From contig CALGVA010000031.1 of NCBI GenBank assembly GCA_937920345.1, forward strand, positions 51,520-115,519: a stretch of 64,000 nt of DNA. The letters are read 5' to 3'. Below the pieces are notes generated by a model. It ran no database searches. It had not been told where the DNA came from and saw only the letters and a program-made list of their open reading frames with translations. Shown one piece after another: positions 25,379 to 34,302 of this stretch. The translations under genes were made by a program, and so were the position numbers. How positions within the stretch are numbered: the first letter of the stretch is position 1; every line of letters begins with the position of its first letter. This stretch comes from an uncultured Lachnospiraceae bacterium (GTDB taxonomy: Bacteria > Bacillota > Clostridia > Lachnospirales > Lachnospiraceae).

Positions 25379-25409
25379 AAAGGACATGCACCCGACATGC
25401 ATGTCCTTT
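25379..25409. other. Strong hairpin between pseB and pseC
   Basis: Perfect 12-base arms AAAGGACATGCA (25379-25390) and its complement (25398-25409) enclose a 7-base loop. On the minus strand no T-run follows, so it looks like an mRNA-stability or processing hairpin more than a terminator. The rest of the 184-base gap shows no gene. Confidence 0.55.
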
Positions 25410-25479
25410 ATTCCATTACCATTTCCACCCGCATCGGTTATTACATTCATTTATATATGCCGGCGTAAAATCACCCGTC

Positions 25480-26475
25480 CTACTTCTCCAGTTCTACATC
25501 CTGAAGAAGCTTCCTGATATCCTCCACCGACAGCCATTCCTTATTTGTGCCGGAGCTGTAAGAAAATCCCTCTTCTACTTTTCTACCGCTCAGGTCCGGC
25601 TGCTGTCTGTCGTTCCATGTCATCTGTGGATATACGATAAAATGTTTGTCGTACTCATAAGTTGTATGGGAGTCTTCCGTTGTCACCATGATCTCATGCA
25701 GCTTCTCCCCGGGACGGATTCCCGTCTCTTTGATCGTACAGCCCGGCAGCATCGCCTCCGCCAGATCTGTCACCTTGAAGGATGGAATCTTGCTGATAAA
25801 AGTCTCTCCGCCCTTAGCTTCCGTCAGCGCCTTGATCACCAGTTCAACCCCCTGTGTCAGACTGATCCAGAATCGCGTCATGCGCACATCTGTTATCGGC
25901 ATCTCCGTTTTTCCCTCCTGAATCAGCTTATGGAAAAGCGGAATGACCGAACCGCGGCTGCCTGCCACATTGCCGTAACGCACAATAGAGAAATTGATGT
26001 CCTTCGCGCCTGCGTATGCATTGGCTGCCACAAACAGCTTGTCCGACACCAGTTTCGTGCCGCCGTACAGATTGACGGGATTAACCGCCTTATCCGTGGA
26101 CAGTGCCACCACCCTGCTTACACCACAGTCGAGCGCTGCATCAATCACGTTCATGGCTCCGTGAATATTGGTCTTGATCGCCTCGTTGGGGTTATATTCG
26201 CAGGCCGGAACCTGCTTAAGCGCCGCCGCATGAATAATATAATCCACGCCCTCGCACGCTCTCTTTAAACGCTCCACATCTCTCACGTCACCGATAAAGA
26301 AACGGAGTCTGCTTTCATACTCCCTGAACTCATCCGCCATGAGCCACTGTTTGAACTCGTCTCTGGAATAGATAATGATCTTCTTCGGCTCATAGTGCGT
26401 CAGCACATATCTCGTGAAAGATTTGCCAAAAGAACCGGTTCCGCCGGTGATCAGTATTGTTTTATTGTTTAACAT
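25480..26475 (-). CDS. pseB: UDP-GlcNAc 4,6-dehydratase, inverting (PseB)
   Basis: A short-chain dehydrogenase/reductase that makes the first committed intermediate of pseudaminic acid from UDP-GlcNAc. It shows the NAD(P)-binding ILITGGTGSFGKSF and the PseB catalytic set in STDKAVNPVNLYGGTK (Asp128, Lys129, Tyr137, Lys141). Using Asp-Lys next to YxxxK is diagnostic of the PseB/FlaA1 group. IIIYSRDEFKQW and HAAALKQVPACEYNP are also typical. At 331 residues it is the soluble, short form, not the membrane-bound PglF form. It is the first gene of its unit, behind a clear promoter and a GGAGGG ribosome-binding site. Confidence 0.92.
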   Translation of the reverse strand: MLNNKTILITGGTGSFGKSFTRYVLTHYEPKKIIIYSRDEFKQWLMADEFREYESRLRFFIGDVRDVERLKRACEGVDYIIHAAALKQVPACEYNPNEAIKTNIHGAMNVIDAALDCGVSRVVALSTDKAVNPVNLYGGTKLVSDKLFVAANAYAGAKDINFSIVRYGNVAGSRGSVIPLFHKLIQEGKTEMPITDVRMTRFWISLTQGVELVIKALTEAKGGETFISKIPSFKVTDLAEAMLPGCTIKETGIRPGEKLHEIMVTTEDSHTTYEYDKHFIVYPQMTWNDRQQPDLSGRKVEEGFSYSSGTNKEWLSVEDIRKLLQDVELEK

Positions 26476-26536
26476 GAGTTACCCTCCGTCTTTCTTTCGA
26501 AATCATCTTGAAATCACTTCTTTTACATCGTTCTTA

Positions 26537-26565
26537 AGTATAGCATAGGGGGAAATTGTTTGCAA
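26537..26565 (-). promoter_or_regulatory. Promoter of the pseB unit
   Basis: On the minus strand TTGCAA (26560-26565), 17 bases and TATACT (26537-26542): near-consensus sigma-A. The leader to the pseB ATG would be about 55 bases. This divides the polysaccharide region into separately controlled units. Confidence 0.75.
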
Positions 26566-26642
26566 TCGTTACAAACGGTAAAACACCCGGCAGTCCGCAA
26601 GCGTATGCTTACAAAATAAAGCCGTCAAATTCTCCGTTTCTT

Positions 26643-28337
26643 TTACTTTTCAACATAATACACATCGCAGTACTTCTCCTCGAACACAAGCTCACAGGAC
26701 GCATCGGCCCATGCTGCATTGCCTCCGCCGGGTCCTGCAGCCCACGCCGCAGCATCACCCTCCCGGGGCAAATATAATATAATTGCCCCGGCACTGCGGA
26801 TCGTATCGTCCTCGATCTCAGCTCCCTGTTCCGCAGATGCAAAATACACCGCCGGGTACTCCAGCAGTTCATTCGTCACATCCCAGATACACCACTCCTC
26901 ACCGGGCCGGTACAGGTAGACGACCGGTGTCTGCTCCGCCGCCCGCGCCCTCGCGTATGCAGTCTGTTCCCGATCCTCGGGATAGAGGAATACCACATCC
27001 TCCCGCACATGCCCGATTACGGGCAGCACAAGACAAAAAACCACGGCCGCTCTCGCTGCCCCGTTCTCTATGCCGGGCACCGTGGTCACTTTCCGCCACA
27101 ATGTTTTGACTGCCATGAACACCAGCAGCACAAGGATACCGTAAACCGGAAGCTGATACCGGTTGGACGTCTCCCCCAGCAGCAGCGCCGTCTTAGAGAC
27201 TGCCAGAAAATATCCCGCCGCCGTAAACAGAAACATATAGAATCCGGTTCCGAACAGTCTGTTTCTCTGCTGCCCGGTCTGTAACCCGTCCTGCCTCGCG
27301 GCATTATGTTCCATCCCCCCGTCGATCGTTCTCTCCCGGTTTTCTGAGCCCGCTGTCCTCCTGCCGCTCCACCGCACCGTTACCGCAAGCAGCACAATAA
27401 CCAGAAGGAGCAGGAAAAACATATGTCCGAACACATACCTGTCCAACAGATCGACAAAAAAGCTGACCCGGTCCCGTGTATTGGACAAATCAAAGAAATT
27501 TTCCGTCGCCTGAGCGCCCCGCTGTCCGCGAAACATCTGCGCCGGAAAGGACGGATAAGTCAGATAGGCAAGCCCGAACGCAATCGCCTGGCTGACACCG
27601 TAGCGCAGGCAGTTCCGGATTTTCCTGTCCCGCCACAGAAGCCAAAGACAGAAAGCGGCCGCCAGGAAAAAGAGAAATATAAAATAGTAGTACTGCGTCA
27701 GAAAGCCGACATACGTCACTACCGCCATCGGAATAAGGCTTCTCATAACAGGCAGCTTCTTTTCTCCGCACTCCACCGCCCGCATATGCACAATCCCGCA
27801 CAGCAGTACGAAAGCCGTCAGCATTTCATACATGCGGATAAACACCACGCCGCTCAGAGCAGCCGGGCTAAAACCATATACCAGCGTTACCAGAAGCGCC
27901 AGTCTGGCATCCCGTCCACTCACCAGATATGATAAGTATGTCAGCAGTATAATATTCATTCCGTGAAAAAAAAGATTGACTGACAGCCCGATCCATTTCG
28001 AGAACACATTCGGCACCAGTGATGCCACAGTATGGAATACCCAATAGTACACCGGCGGATGCACATCCCAGGACTGCACCTGCTTCACCAGCCCGTATTG
28101 AAAGCGCTCACCGGGCAGTACCACAAATTCATTGCGGTATGTCTCCCTGTCCATCCACTGCCCGTCCTCCACGTAGAATCCGGCCGTGCGTGCCGTAGCG
28201 TAATAGGTATAATATTCATCCTCATGGAACCCCTGTTTCTGTGTACAGAAATAAAAGGCGGCCGCCATCTGCGCCACCCAGATTATCAGAAACCATAAGA
28301 TAAAATTTTTACTCAAGCCTGCTGTCTGCTCTCTCAT
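26643..28337 (-). CDS. GT39-like membrane glycosyltransferase
   Basis: The first helix is followed by an extracytoplasmic loop with GFHEDEYYTYYATARTAGF, the acidic pair expected of GT39/ArnT-like GT-C enzymes, and by WDVHPPVYYWVFHTVASL, a common motif of that group. About ten to twelve helices follow, then an extracytoplasmic C-terminal region of about 120 residues. Such enzymes use undecaprenyl-phosphate sugars to glycosylate lipids, polymers or proteins outside the membrane. The start overlaps the stop of the upstream GT2 by four bases (ATGA), so they are translationally coupled. The acceptor is unknown. Confidence 0.72.
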   Translation of the reverse strand: MREQTAGLSKNFILWFLIIWVAQMAAAFYFCTQKQGFHEDEYYTYYATARTAGFYVEDGQWMDRETYRNEFVVLPGERFQYGLVKQVQSWDVHPPVYYWVFHTVASLVPNVFSKWIGLSVNLFFHGMNIILLTYLSYLVSGRDARLALLVTLVYGFSPAALSGVVFIRMYEMLTAFVLLCGIVHMRAVECGEKKLPVMRSLIPMAVVTYVGFLTQYYYFIFLFFLAAAFCLWLLWRDRKIRNCLRYGVSQAIAFGLAYLTYPSFPAQMFRGQRGAQATENFFDLSNTRDRVSFFVDLLDRYVFGHMFFLLLLVIVLLAVTVRWSGRRTAGSENRERTIDGGMEHNAARQDGLQTGQQRNRLFGTGFYMFLFTAAGYFLAVSKTALLLGETSNRYQLPVYGILVLLVFMAVKTLWRKVTTVPGIENGAARAAVVFCLVLPVIGHVREDVVFLYPEDREQTAYARARAAEQTPVVYLYRPGEEWCIWDVTNELLEYPAVYFASAEQGAEIEDDTIRSAGAIILYLPREGDAAAWAAGPGGGNAAWADASCELVFEEKYCDVYYVEK

Positions 28338-29356
28338 GCCTGCTGTCCGCTTTCCTCCCGAATCCGCTCCCGCCTCAAAGCCATCTTCCCCGCATGAATC
28401 CTCCGGACCGTCCCCGGCGCGATGGTCAGCAGCAACAGATATACTTTATTTTTACTCGTCAGATAAGGACTCTTTATCGTGTCCCGCAGATGCCGCCGCA
28501 AATACGTTTTCACTCTGCAATAGAACGGATTGTCTCCCGTCATCTGCGAAATCGGCACATGCAGCAGATAATCCAGCCGCTGATACAGGTTAAACCGTAC
28601 CGCATACTCGTGCAGTGCCGGATAATGCTCATCCACCAGCACCTGCATGCGGTCCGCATGATCCACAATATCCAGAAACACCCTGGAGAAGCTGTCCTTC
28701 GTCCGGCTGCGGGTCGTGCTCGTCTGTCTGCAAACCACATGATAGCACTGCTTCGGCAGGATCGTGATCCCGTCGATCTCCTGCAGCATCTCCACCAGCA
28801 GGATGAAGTCTTCGTTCAGCACCCCCTCCGGAAATCTGTGCGTTGCAAACAGTTCTCTTCTCAACAGCTTTGTGCAAAAAGAGCAGTCACCCTTATGCAG
28901 CAGCAGTTCCTTCAGAAAATCCTGCGAACTGCTAAACCGTACACGCTCCGGCGGCACGCACACATCCGGCAGACGCCGTCCCGCCTCATCTACCTCATCC
29001 CGGGAAATCTGTACGATTGGAGACTTTTGTTCCCGTGCGGCCGCAATCAGCATTTCATACATATCCGGTTCGATATAGTCGTCACTGTCTACAAATCCGA
29101 AATACGCGCCCGTGGCAATGCCGATCCCGACATTGCGCGCCGAGGATGCACCGCCGTTCTCTTTATGCCGGACACGGATACGCTGGTCCCTGTCGGCAAG
29201 CCGGTCACACAGCCCGGCCGTCCCGTCCGTGGAACCGTCGTCTATGAGCAGGATCTCCAGATCTGCATAGGTCTGGGCACAGATGGAACGAACACACTTT
29301 TCCAGACAATCTATAGAGTTGTACACCGGTACGATGACACTGATCTTCTCCGCCAT
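28334..29356 (-). CDS. GT2 family glycosyltransferase
   Basis: A GT-A domain with KISVIVPVYNSIDCLEKCV, LLIDDGSTDGTAGLCD and the metal-binding FGFVDSDDYIEPDMYEM at about residue 90. An extra helical half ends in a basic tail. It shares the overall layout of the GT2 at 17793-18824, so the two may be distant duplicates with different donors. It would act on the lipid-linked chain in the cytoplasm. It overlaps the following GT39-like gene by four bases; the 52 bases upstream contain the end of the GT4 gene's spacer only. Confidence 0.87.
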   Translation of the reverse strand: MAEKISVIVPVYNSIDCLEKCVRSICAQTYADLEILLIDDGSTDGTAGLCDRLADRDQRIRVRHKENGGASSARNVGIGIATGAYFGFVDSDDYIEPDMYEMLIAAAREQKSPIVQISRDEVDEAGRRLPDVCVPPERVRFSSSQDFLKELLLHKGDCSFCTKLLRRELFATHRFPEGVLNEDFILLVEMLQEIDGITILPKQCYHVVCRQTSTTRSRTKDSFSRVFLDIVDHADRMQVLVDEHYPALHEYAVRFNLYQRLDYLLHVPISQMTGDNPFYCRVKTYLRRHLRDTIKSPYLTSKNKVYLLLLTIAPGTVRRIHAGKMALRRERIREESGQQA

Positions 29357-29408
29357 ATGCCTGTCCTTCCAAACACAATCTGTCTTTCATACATGCCTTC
29401 CGGCAGCC

Positions 29409-30593
29409 TCAGATCCGCCCGTCCAGCATCGCCTGATACATATTCCCGGGTCTCACCGGCGGCGCTGCGCTTAAGGGTCCCTCCTTCGCGGGTACGATCC
29501 CGCCCTGCAGAAGTCCGGCCGTAAACCGCAGAAGTTCCTGCGCCGCATGTTCCGCATTCCACATATCACGAATCGTCTCATACGCTCTGCGCCCCATGCC
29601 CTTGCGTTCCTCCCAGTGATCGAATAAACCGGTCACAAGTTCTTCCATCTTATCATATCTGTCATCGGGATAGACCAGTCCGTTATATCCGTGCCGGATC
29701 AGATAAGGCGCCGCGCCGGTCTGTGCGTTGACGACCTCCACGCAGCCGCTGTTCATGCCCTCATTGACCACAGCGCCCCAGCCTTCCAGATAGTTGCTTG
29801 TAAAGATATGGATGTGGCACTTCTCCATCACATCGCGCACCTGTTCCGGCGCCGTATAGCCATAGAATCGAAAATACTGCTGCAGTCCGCTCTGCTCTGT
29901 CTCCTGTCTGATCTGTGATTCCAGTTCTCCGTCCCCCAGCATATGGATACGGAACCGATACCCTTTATCCCGCAAAGCCTTCGCCAGACGCACCATATAT
30001 TCCGGGTGTTTAAGCGGAATAAACCTGCCTGCCCACACGATATGAAGCGATCCGTCACACGGTTTCATATGCGCGAACTCCTCTTCCCCGTATGTGCGCA
30101 GCGCGGTGAAATATCCCCAGCGAAACAGTTTATCCGGATATGCGCCGATCAGGTGAAAATCCGAAGCCGCATACGCGCCGGCGCATAGCATGCATACATT
30201 CTGCTTCCGGTATCTGATGTGATCCCTGTATTTCGCAATAAGACCTCTGGGCGATACCGCCTTCCACTGCCCCTCCCTGTAGATACGCTCGCTCACGCGA
30301 AGCGTAGTTTTACCCGACTGCAGCCTGGAGGCCGCCAGATCCTCCCTGCCTGTCCAACCGAACATTACCGCATCGCTTTCCGCTATTTTCTTCAGACATT
30401 CATACTCCGCCTCATACAGACACTGTACATAAGGCAGACTGTGAACGTCCACACCCCACCCCATATCGACGCGTTCCTGCTCCATAGGCATGGTCTGGAT
30501 AAAAGTAAAATCCCCGCCCAGTTCCCGGTACAGCGCCTCGCACAGCGGAATCTGATGGTGGTTAATATAATTGGACACAAATACAAAGGTCAT
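29409..30593 (-). CDS. GT4 family glycosyltransferase
   Basis: A soluble GT-B enzyme of 394 residues. The N-terminal half starts FVFVSNYINHHQIPLCEALY. The C-terminal half shows IVWAGRFIPLKHPEYMVRLA, RFYGYTAPEQVRDVMEKCHI and the nucleotide-binding EGWGAVVNEGMNSGCVEVV, which carries the two acidic residues of the E-x7-E motif in slightly altered form. This is a retaining transferase of the GT4 group that would extend the polysaccharide repeat; the sugar cannot be told. Its ATG overlaps the stop of the next GT4 gene upstream by four bases (ATGA). Confidence 0.87.
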   Translation of the reverse strand: MTFVFVSNYINHHQIPLCEALYRELGGDFTFIQTMPMEQERVDMGWGVDVHSLPYVQCLYEAEYECLKKIAESDAVMFGWTGREDLAASRLQSGKTTLRVSERIYREGQWKAVSPRGLIAKYRDHIRYRKQNVCMLCAGAYAASDFHLIGAYPDKLFRWGYFTALRTYGEEEFAHMKPCDGSLHIVWAGRFIPLKHPEYMVRLAKALRDKGYRFRIHMLGDGELESQIRQETEQSGLQQYFRFYGYTAPEQVRDVMEKCHIHIFTSNYLEGWGAVVNEGMNSGCVEVVNAQTGAAPYLIRHGYNGLVYPDDRYDKMEELVTGLFDHWEERKGMGRRAYETIRDMWNAEHAAQELLRFTAGLLQGGIVPAKEGPLSAAPPVRPGNMYQAMLDGRI

Positions 30594-31876
30594 GACAGCA
30601 TCTCCCGGTAAATGTGTATCAGACGATAATAATTCTGGTCTGCATCATGATTCACACGCGCGTGCTTTCTGGCATTGTCCGAAAACCGCTCCACGATAGC
30701 CTCCTTCGTAAAGATCTCGATGATCCTGTCCGCCAGCGCTTCCACATCTCCCGCCGGATACAGCATGCCGTCACCGCCGTCCGTCAACAGATTATGGACG
30801 CCGCCCACATCGGCCGCCACACAGGGCACGCCAAGCAGCATAGCCTCCCCCAGAGAATTGGGGGAATTTTCCAGCGCAGAGGGAAGTACGAACAGATGGC
30901 TCTGCAGATATTGTTCTTTCATTTCCTCCGCCGTCAGCATACCCAGCATGGTCACATGATCGCGCAGATGATTGTCCCTGATCAGCTTCCTGAGATATTT
31001 CCCGTATGCCGACAGTTTTAAACGATCCTTTAATGTTTCACTCTCAATAATGTTGTTGCCCGCCACATAGACATGCGCTTCCGGAAACTGTTCCAGCACC
31101 CTTGGCAGCGCATGCAGCAGATAGTGGAATCCCTTAAGCGGATAATCCCCCTGGCTTAAGAATATGCTGTAAGGCCGGCAGGCATTTCTTTTCCATCTGT
31201 CGCGATAAAAAATACCGCGCAGCGTCTCATTCAGATAATGATATTTTGCCGCGGGATTGATCTTAGCTGACTGCATGCGGTCAAAATCCGTTCTGCCCGC
31301 AATATTGCCCGTCATAAGCAGCGCCTCTTTCTCATGCTCCCCCCGCTTCACAAACTTCTTCTGCTGCTGTCTGATGCTGTCCCGCCTGATCCGGTCGCGC
31401 AGCGTCACCTGCCGCTGTACCTTCACCGGCAGATCCGCCATATACTCTTCAGCGATTGCGCTGCACATACCCTGTATGCCTATAAGCGTCCGTTCCGGGC
31501 TTGCGTAGGCTTTGATGCACGCCAGTGCATGCGGGTATTCCACCCCGAATACATGCAGGATATCCGGTTCAAAATCATTCAATATATCATGAAACTTCGT
31601 TTCAATACTGTCATCATAGATCTCGGGCGCATCAAGATTCTCCTTAAAGCCGTAGCAGCGGCAGGATGCGTTCTCGCCAAGCTGCATCGTCCTGCGAAGT
31701 TCTTCCATATCTTCATTTACCGGAAAAGCAATTCCCAGCTCAATCCGGTTCCATCCCTGCTCCTGCACGACCCGCTCTAACAGTCCGCTCAGCCATCCTT
31801 CTTTATTGCTGTAAGAGATTCCGAGCTGTCTGGCGATCGTCGGAAGCATAATATTGCATACCCATAGTACCTTCAT
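30590..31876 (-). CDS. GT4 family glycosyltransferase
   Basis: A GT-B enzyme starting MKVLWVCNIMLPTIARQLG. It has FLSQGDYPLKGFHYLLHALP at the domain junction and PSALENSPNSLGEAMLLGVP, the E-x7-E region that binds the nucleotide sugar. The ATG at 31876 is preferred over the in-frame ATG at 31924 because GGAGG lies eight bases upstream and the beta strand begins at once. About 428 residues, normal for GT4. It is coupled to the second GT4 gene by overlap, so the pair may add consecutive sugars. Confidence 0.88.
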   Translation of the reverse strand: MKVLWVCNIMLPTIARQLGISYSNKEGWLSGLLERVVQEQGWNRIELGIAFPVNEDMEELRRTMQLGENASCRCYGFKENLDAPEIYDDSIETKFHDILNDFEPDILHVFGVEYPHALACIKAYASPERTLIGIQGMCSAIAEEYMADLPVKVQRQVTLRDRIRRDSIRQQQKKFVKRGEHEKEALLMTGNIAGRTDFDRMQSAKINPAAKYHYLNETLRGIFYRDRWKRNACRPYSIFLSQGDYPLKGFHYLLHALPRVLEQFPEAHVYVAGNNIIESETLKDRLKLSAYGKYLRKLIRDNHLRDHVTMLGMLTAEEMKEQYLQSHLFVLPSALENSPNSLGEAMLLGVPCVAADVGGVHNLLTDGGDGMLYPAGDVEALADRIIEIFTKEAIVERFSDNARKHARVNHDADQNYYRLIHIYREMLS

Positions 31877-31956
31877 GTCTCTCTCCTCCGAAGTATTCCG
31901 TATTCCCGTATCTGATTTCGACATCCCGTGTCACATACACGGTGCGTTGTAAACAA

Positions 31957-32853
31957 TCATTTTCCCGTATGGTACAACATTTTCTTCATTCTCTGGTAAA
32001 GTCCTGCCGTAACCGGATTCCTCGCAATCCATGTGCGAAGCGGCGCCAGCGTCAATGCCATAATCAAGCGATAGCGCAGTACTTTGGCGGCAGGCATATA
32101 CCGCTTCACGATCTCACGATGCTCTCTGCGCGACCGGCGTTCATTCTCTTTCGTCTCAGAGAAACCGCCGCCCTCATAGAGCGCCACGATAATCGGCATA
32201 TACACAGTCCTTACGTGTGCCCTGTAATAACACCACAGGAAATGTTCATAATCGGCGCGCACCGCATAGGCAGTGTCAAACGGTTTCTCCCGCAGCAGCG
32301 CCGTCTCATAGAAACACGCCTGATGGCACGGCACATTGCGGTAGCAGGCGAAATCGTCAATCACCGGATTCGACTGCACCTGTGTCCCGGTCTGCCGCTC
32401 ATATATATTGCCGTAAAAAATACGGCGCGGCATCTCCGGAATCGAAGCATTCCCGCTGTCGGTTACACGGCACCCCGTTCCCCGGCTCTGCTCCCGAATC
32501 CGCTCCGCAGTCTGTTCCAGCACGCGTTCGTTGTAGAAGCTGTCCCCGCAGTTTAAAAAAAGCACATAGTCACCGCGCACATACCGGACCGCCTGATTCA
32601 TGGCGTCATAGATGCCGGTATCCTTACTGCTGTATACCCGCAGCTTCACAGCGGGCTCCGCTTCGGACCGGCCATACGCGGCATCATGTGCATTTGCATA
32701 GCCATCCAGATATTTCCGTGTCACTTCTTCCGTGGAGCCGCCGTCTTTTATAATGATTTCATAATCCTGCCATGTCTGATCCAGAATGCTGTCAATCGTC
32801 TCCCGCAGCTTCTCCCCCGCATTCAGACACACTACGATGATACTGAAAGTCAT
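31957..32853 (-). CDS. GT2 family glycosyltransferase (WcaA-like)
   Basis: A GT-A enzyme with TFSIIVVCLNAGEKLRETID, IIIKDGGSTEEV, SSKDTGIYDAMNQAVRYVRG and FLNCGDSFYNERVLE. These are the pattern of the GT2 subgroup often found in colanic-acid and capsule loci. Length is 298. A short amphipathic C-terminus follows the catalytic domain. It is the last gene before a 173-base gap that holds a large stem-loop element, so its expression may be set partly by read-through from epsG. Confidence 0.87.
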   Translation of the reverse strand: MTFSIIVVCLNAGEKLRETIDSILDQTWQDYEIIIKDGGSTEEVTRKYLDGYANAHDAAYGRSEAEPAVKLRVYSSKDTGIYDAMNQAVRYVRGDYVLFLNCGDSFYNERVLEQTAERIREQSRGTGCRVTDSGNASIPEMPRRIFYGNIYERQTGTQVQSNPVIDDFACYRNVPCHQACFYETALLREKPFDTAYAVRADYEHFLWCYYRAHVRTVYMPIIVALYEGGGFSETKENERRSRREHREIVKRYMPAAKVLRYRLIMALTLAPLRTWIARNPVTAGLYQRMKKMLYHTGK

Positions 32854-32951
32854 ATGCTATCTTATCCTCCACGTCAGAACAGTTTACTGCGGTCAGGGCA
32901 TATTTTTATTATGCCATATTCCGCCCGGATTTCTCAACCTTTAATTACCGA

Positions 32952-33025
32952 TTGAAAAATTAGTGCGTAACAGTTCAGCCTTCGGCTTCACTGTTACATA
33001 TTGGTGCAGCAGCATGATTTTTCAA
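32952..33025. repeat. Nested stem-loop element inside the GT operon
   Basis: An inner hairpin has arms GTAACAGT (32967-32974) and its complement (32990-32997), with a GCC/GGC extension around a TTC loop. It is framed by an outer inverted repeat TTGAAAAAT (32952-32960) and ATTTTTCAA (33017-33025). On the minus strand a T-rich tract follows the inner hairpin, so it could act as a partial terminator. Inverted ends and compact size also fit a small non-coding mobile repeat. Confidence 0.55.
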
Positions 33026-33026
33026 C

Positions 33027-34217
33027 CTAATTCACATCTGACAAAATATTGACCATATCATGGAACAGAAAGGTTTTATAAGGCAGGATCAACGTCCCGT
33101 CATTGTCCGCACGACTCATATAAATGGCAAAGTAAAGAATCGCCGCAAGCACAATCCCCAGCCGGAACAGCCTGCGCCATTTCCTGTTCTCCACCCGCCC
33201 CAGCAGCATCGGCAGAAATACGATATGGCTGACTGTCAGATAATATCCGATCCGGGATATGATCGGCAGAAAAGAGCAGAATACATACAACACGAGCGCA
33301 CCCAGATTCAGATAGAAGTAAAACCAAAAGCGGCGGTCACAATGCAATTTTATAACACTCTCGTCACTTTTTTTGCCGCCACTTCCGCCCGTATGCGCTT
33401 CTTCCGCAGCGGATACCTCATCTGCCTTTTTCTGCATGCAATACACGATTCCCGCGAAGGCAAGAACCGCAAGACACCGCAGAATATTGATATAGCTCGT
33501 ACCGCCCTCCAGATATTCCGTGTCCTCATAGGTCGGATAGAGCAGAACCACCAGTCTCAGATAGAAGTCCTGCGCGAACAGAAACGTTGTGCTAAGCAGC
33601 GCAGCAATGACCAGCTGCCATCTCTTCCATGCTCTCGATGCCAGATAATAAAGCGGTATCACAACGAGCAGAGACTTGTGAAATGTCGATCCCAGCAGAA
33701 TTAATGCCACAAATCTGCCCCACTGTCCGCGCAGCACAAATTTCATAGAATAAAGAGCCGCCGCCAGCGCCAGATAATAGCGCACCGTACTGAACGTCTG
33801 GAAATAATATCCCAGCATCATGAACAGAAAAAATGTCAGAGCAAAATCATCGCTCTGCTCGTACATCGCAAGCAGGAACAACAGTACCGTGGCAAAAGCG
33901 TACACCGCGAAGACAAGCAGGTAATTCTCGAAGCCGGATAAACCGTAGACCATCTTCACAAGCAGATTGAATCCGACCTCCGTCGGCACATACGAATCAC
34001 AGTTGACCAAATGCATAAATTCCACGTATTTGGCGTAATCGTTTCCAACATTTAACCGGCACGCCGATAATGTAAACAAGATCAGAAAAACAGACAGAAG
34101 GCACACGCGGTTGCACATCTGCTGTCTCGTAGTCCTATACGGTTGTGTGACCGGCCGGTTATTCACCATACCGGCAAGCAGTACCGTGACTGCCGCCACC
34201 GTAATATACAAAATCAT
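33027..34217 (-). CDS. EpsG/Wzy-like polysaccharide polymerase
   Basis: The 396-residue protein has about ten membrane helices and the EpsG-family pattern: ACRLNVGNDYAKYVEFMHL in the first large loop, FQTFSTVRYYLALAAALYSM in mid-protein and GSTFHKSLLVVIPLYYL after it. The conserved arginines and the histidine fit polymerases that join lipid-linked repeat units outside the membrane. It lies between a GT2 and the WcaA-like GT2 and near the Wzz-like gene, the usual company of a polymerase. GGAAAGGA precedes the ATG at a loose spacing. It is the only polymerase candidate in the window. Confidence 0.82.
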   Translation of the reverse strand: MILYITVAAVTVLLAGMVNNRPVTQPYRTTRQQMCNRVCLLSVFLILFTLSACRLNVGNDYAKYVEFMHLVNCDSYVPTEVGFNLLVKMVYGLSGFENYLLVFAVYAFATVLLFLLAMYEQSDDFALTFFLFMMLGYYFQTFSTVRYYLALAAALYSMKFVLRGQWGRFVALILLGSTFHKSLLVVIPLYYLASRAWKRWQLVIAALLSTTFLFAQDFYLRLVVLLYPTYEDTEYLEGGTSYINILRCLAVLAFAGIVYCMQKKADEVSAAEEAHTGGSGGKKSDESVIKLHCDRRFWFYFYLNLGALVLYVFCSFLPIISRIGYYLTVSHIVFLPMLLGRVENRKWRRLFRLGIVLAAILYFAIYMSRADNDGTLILPYKTFLFHDMVNILSDVN

Positions 34218-34302
34218 CTGACGATGTTATCCTTTCCCTGTATCGGGCGCCTGGTTCTCTGCTGCCCGTCTTTCTGTGCCCGGCGTCCGTCTTCGACCGG
34301 TC

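Noticed and set aside
25379..25409. Rho-independent terminator between pseB and pseC
   Set aside because: The hairpin is strong but no T-run follows on the transcribed strand, and pseC has no other evident promoter.
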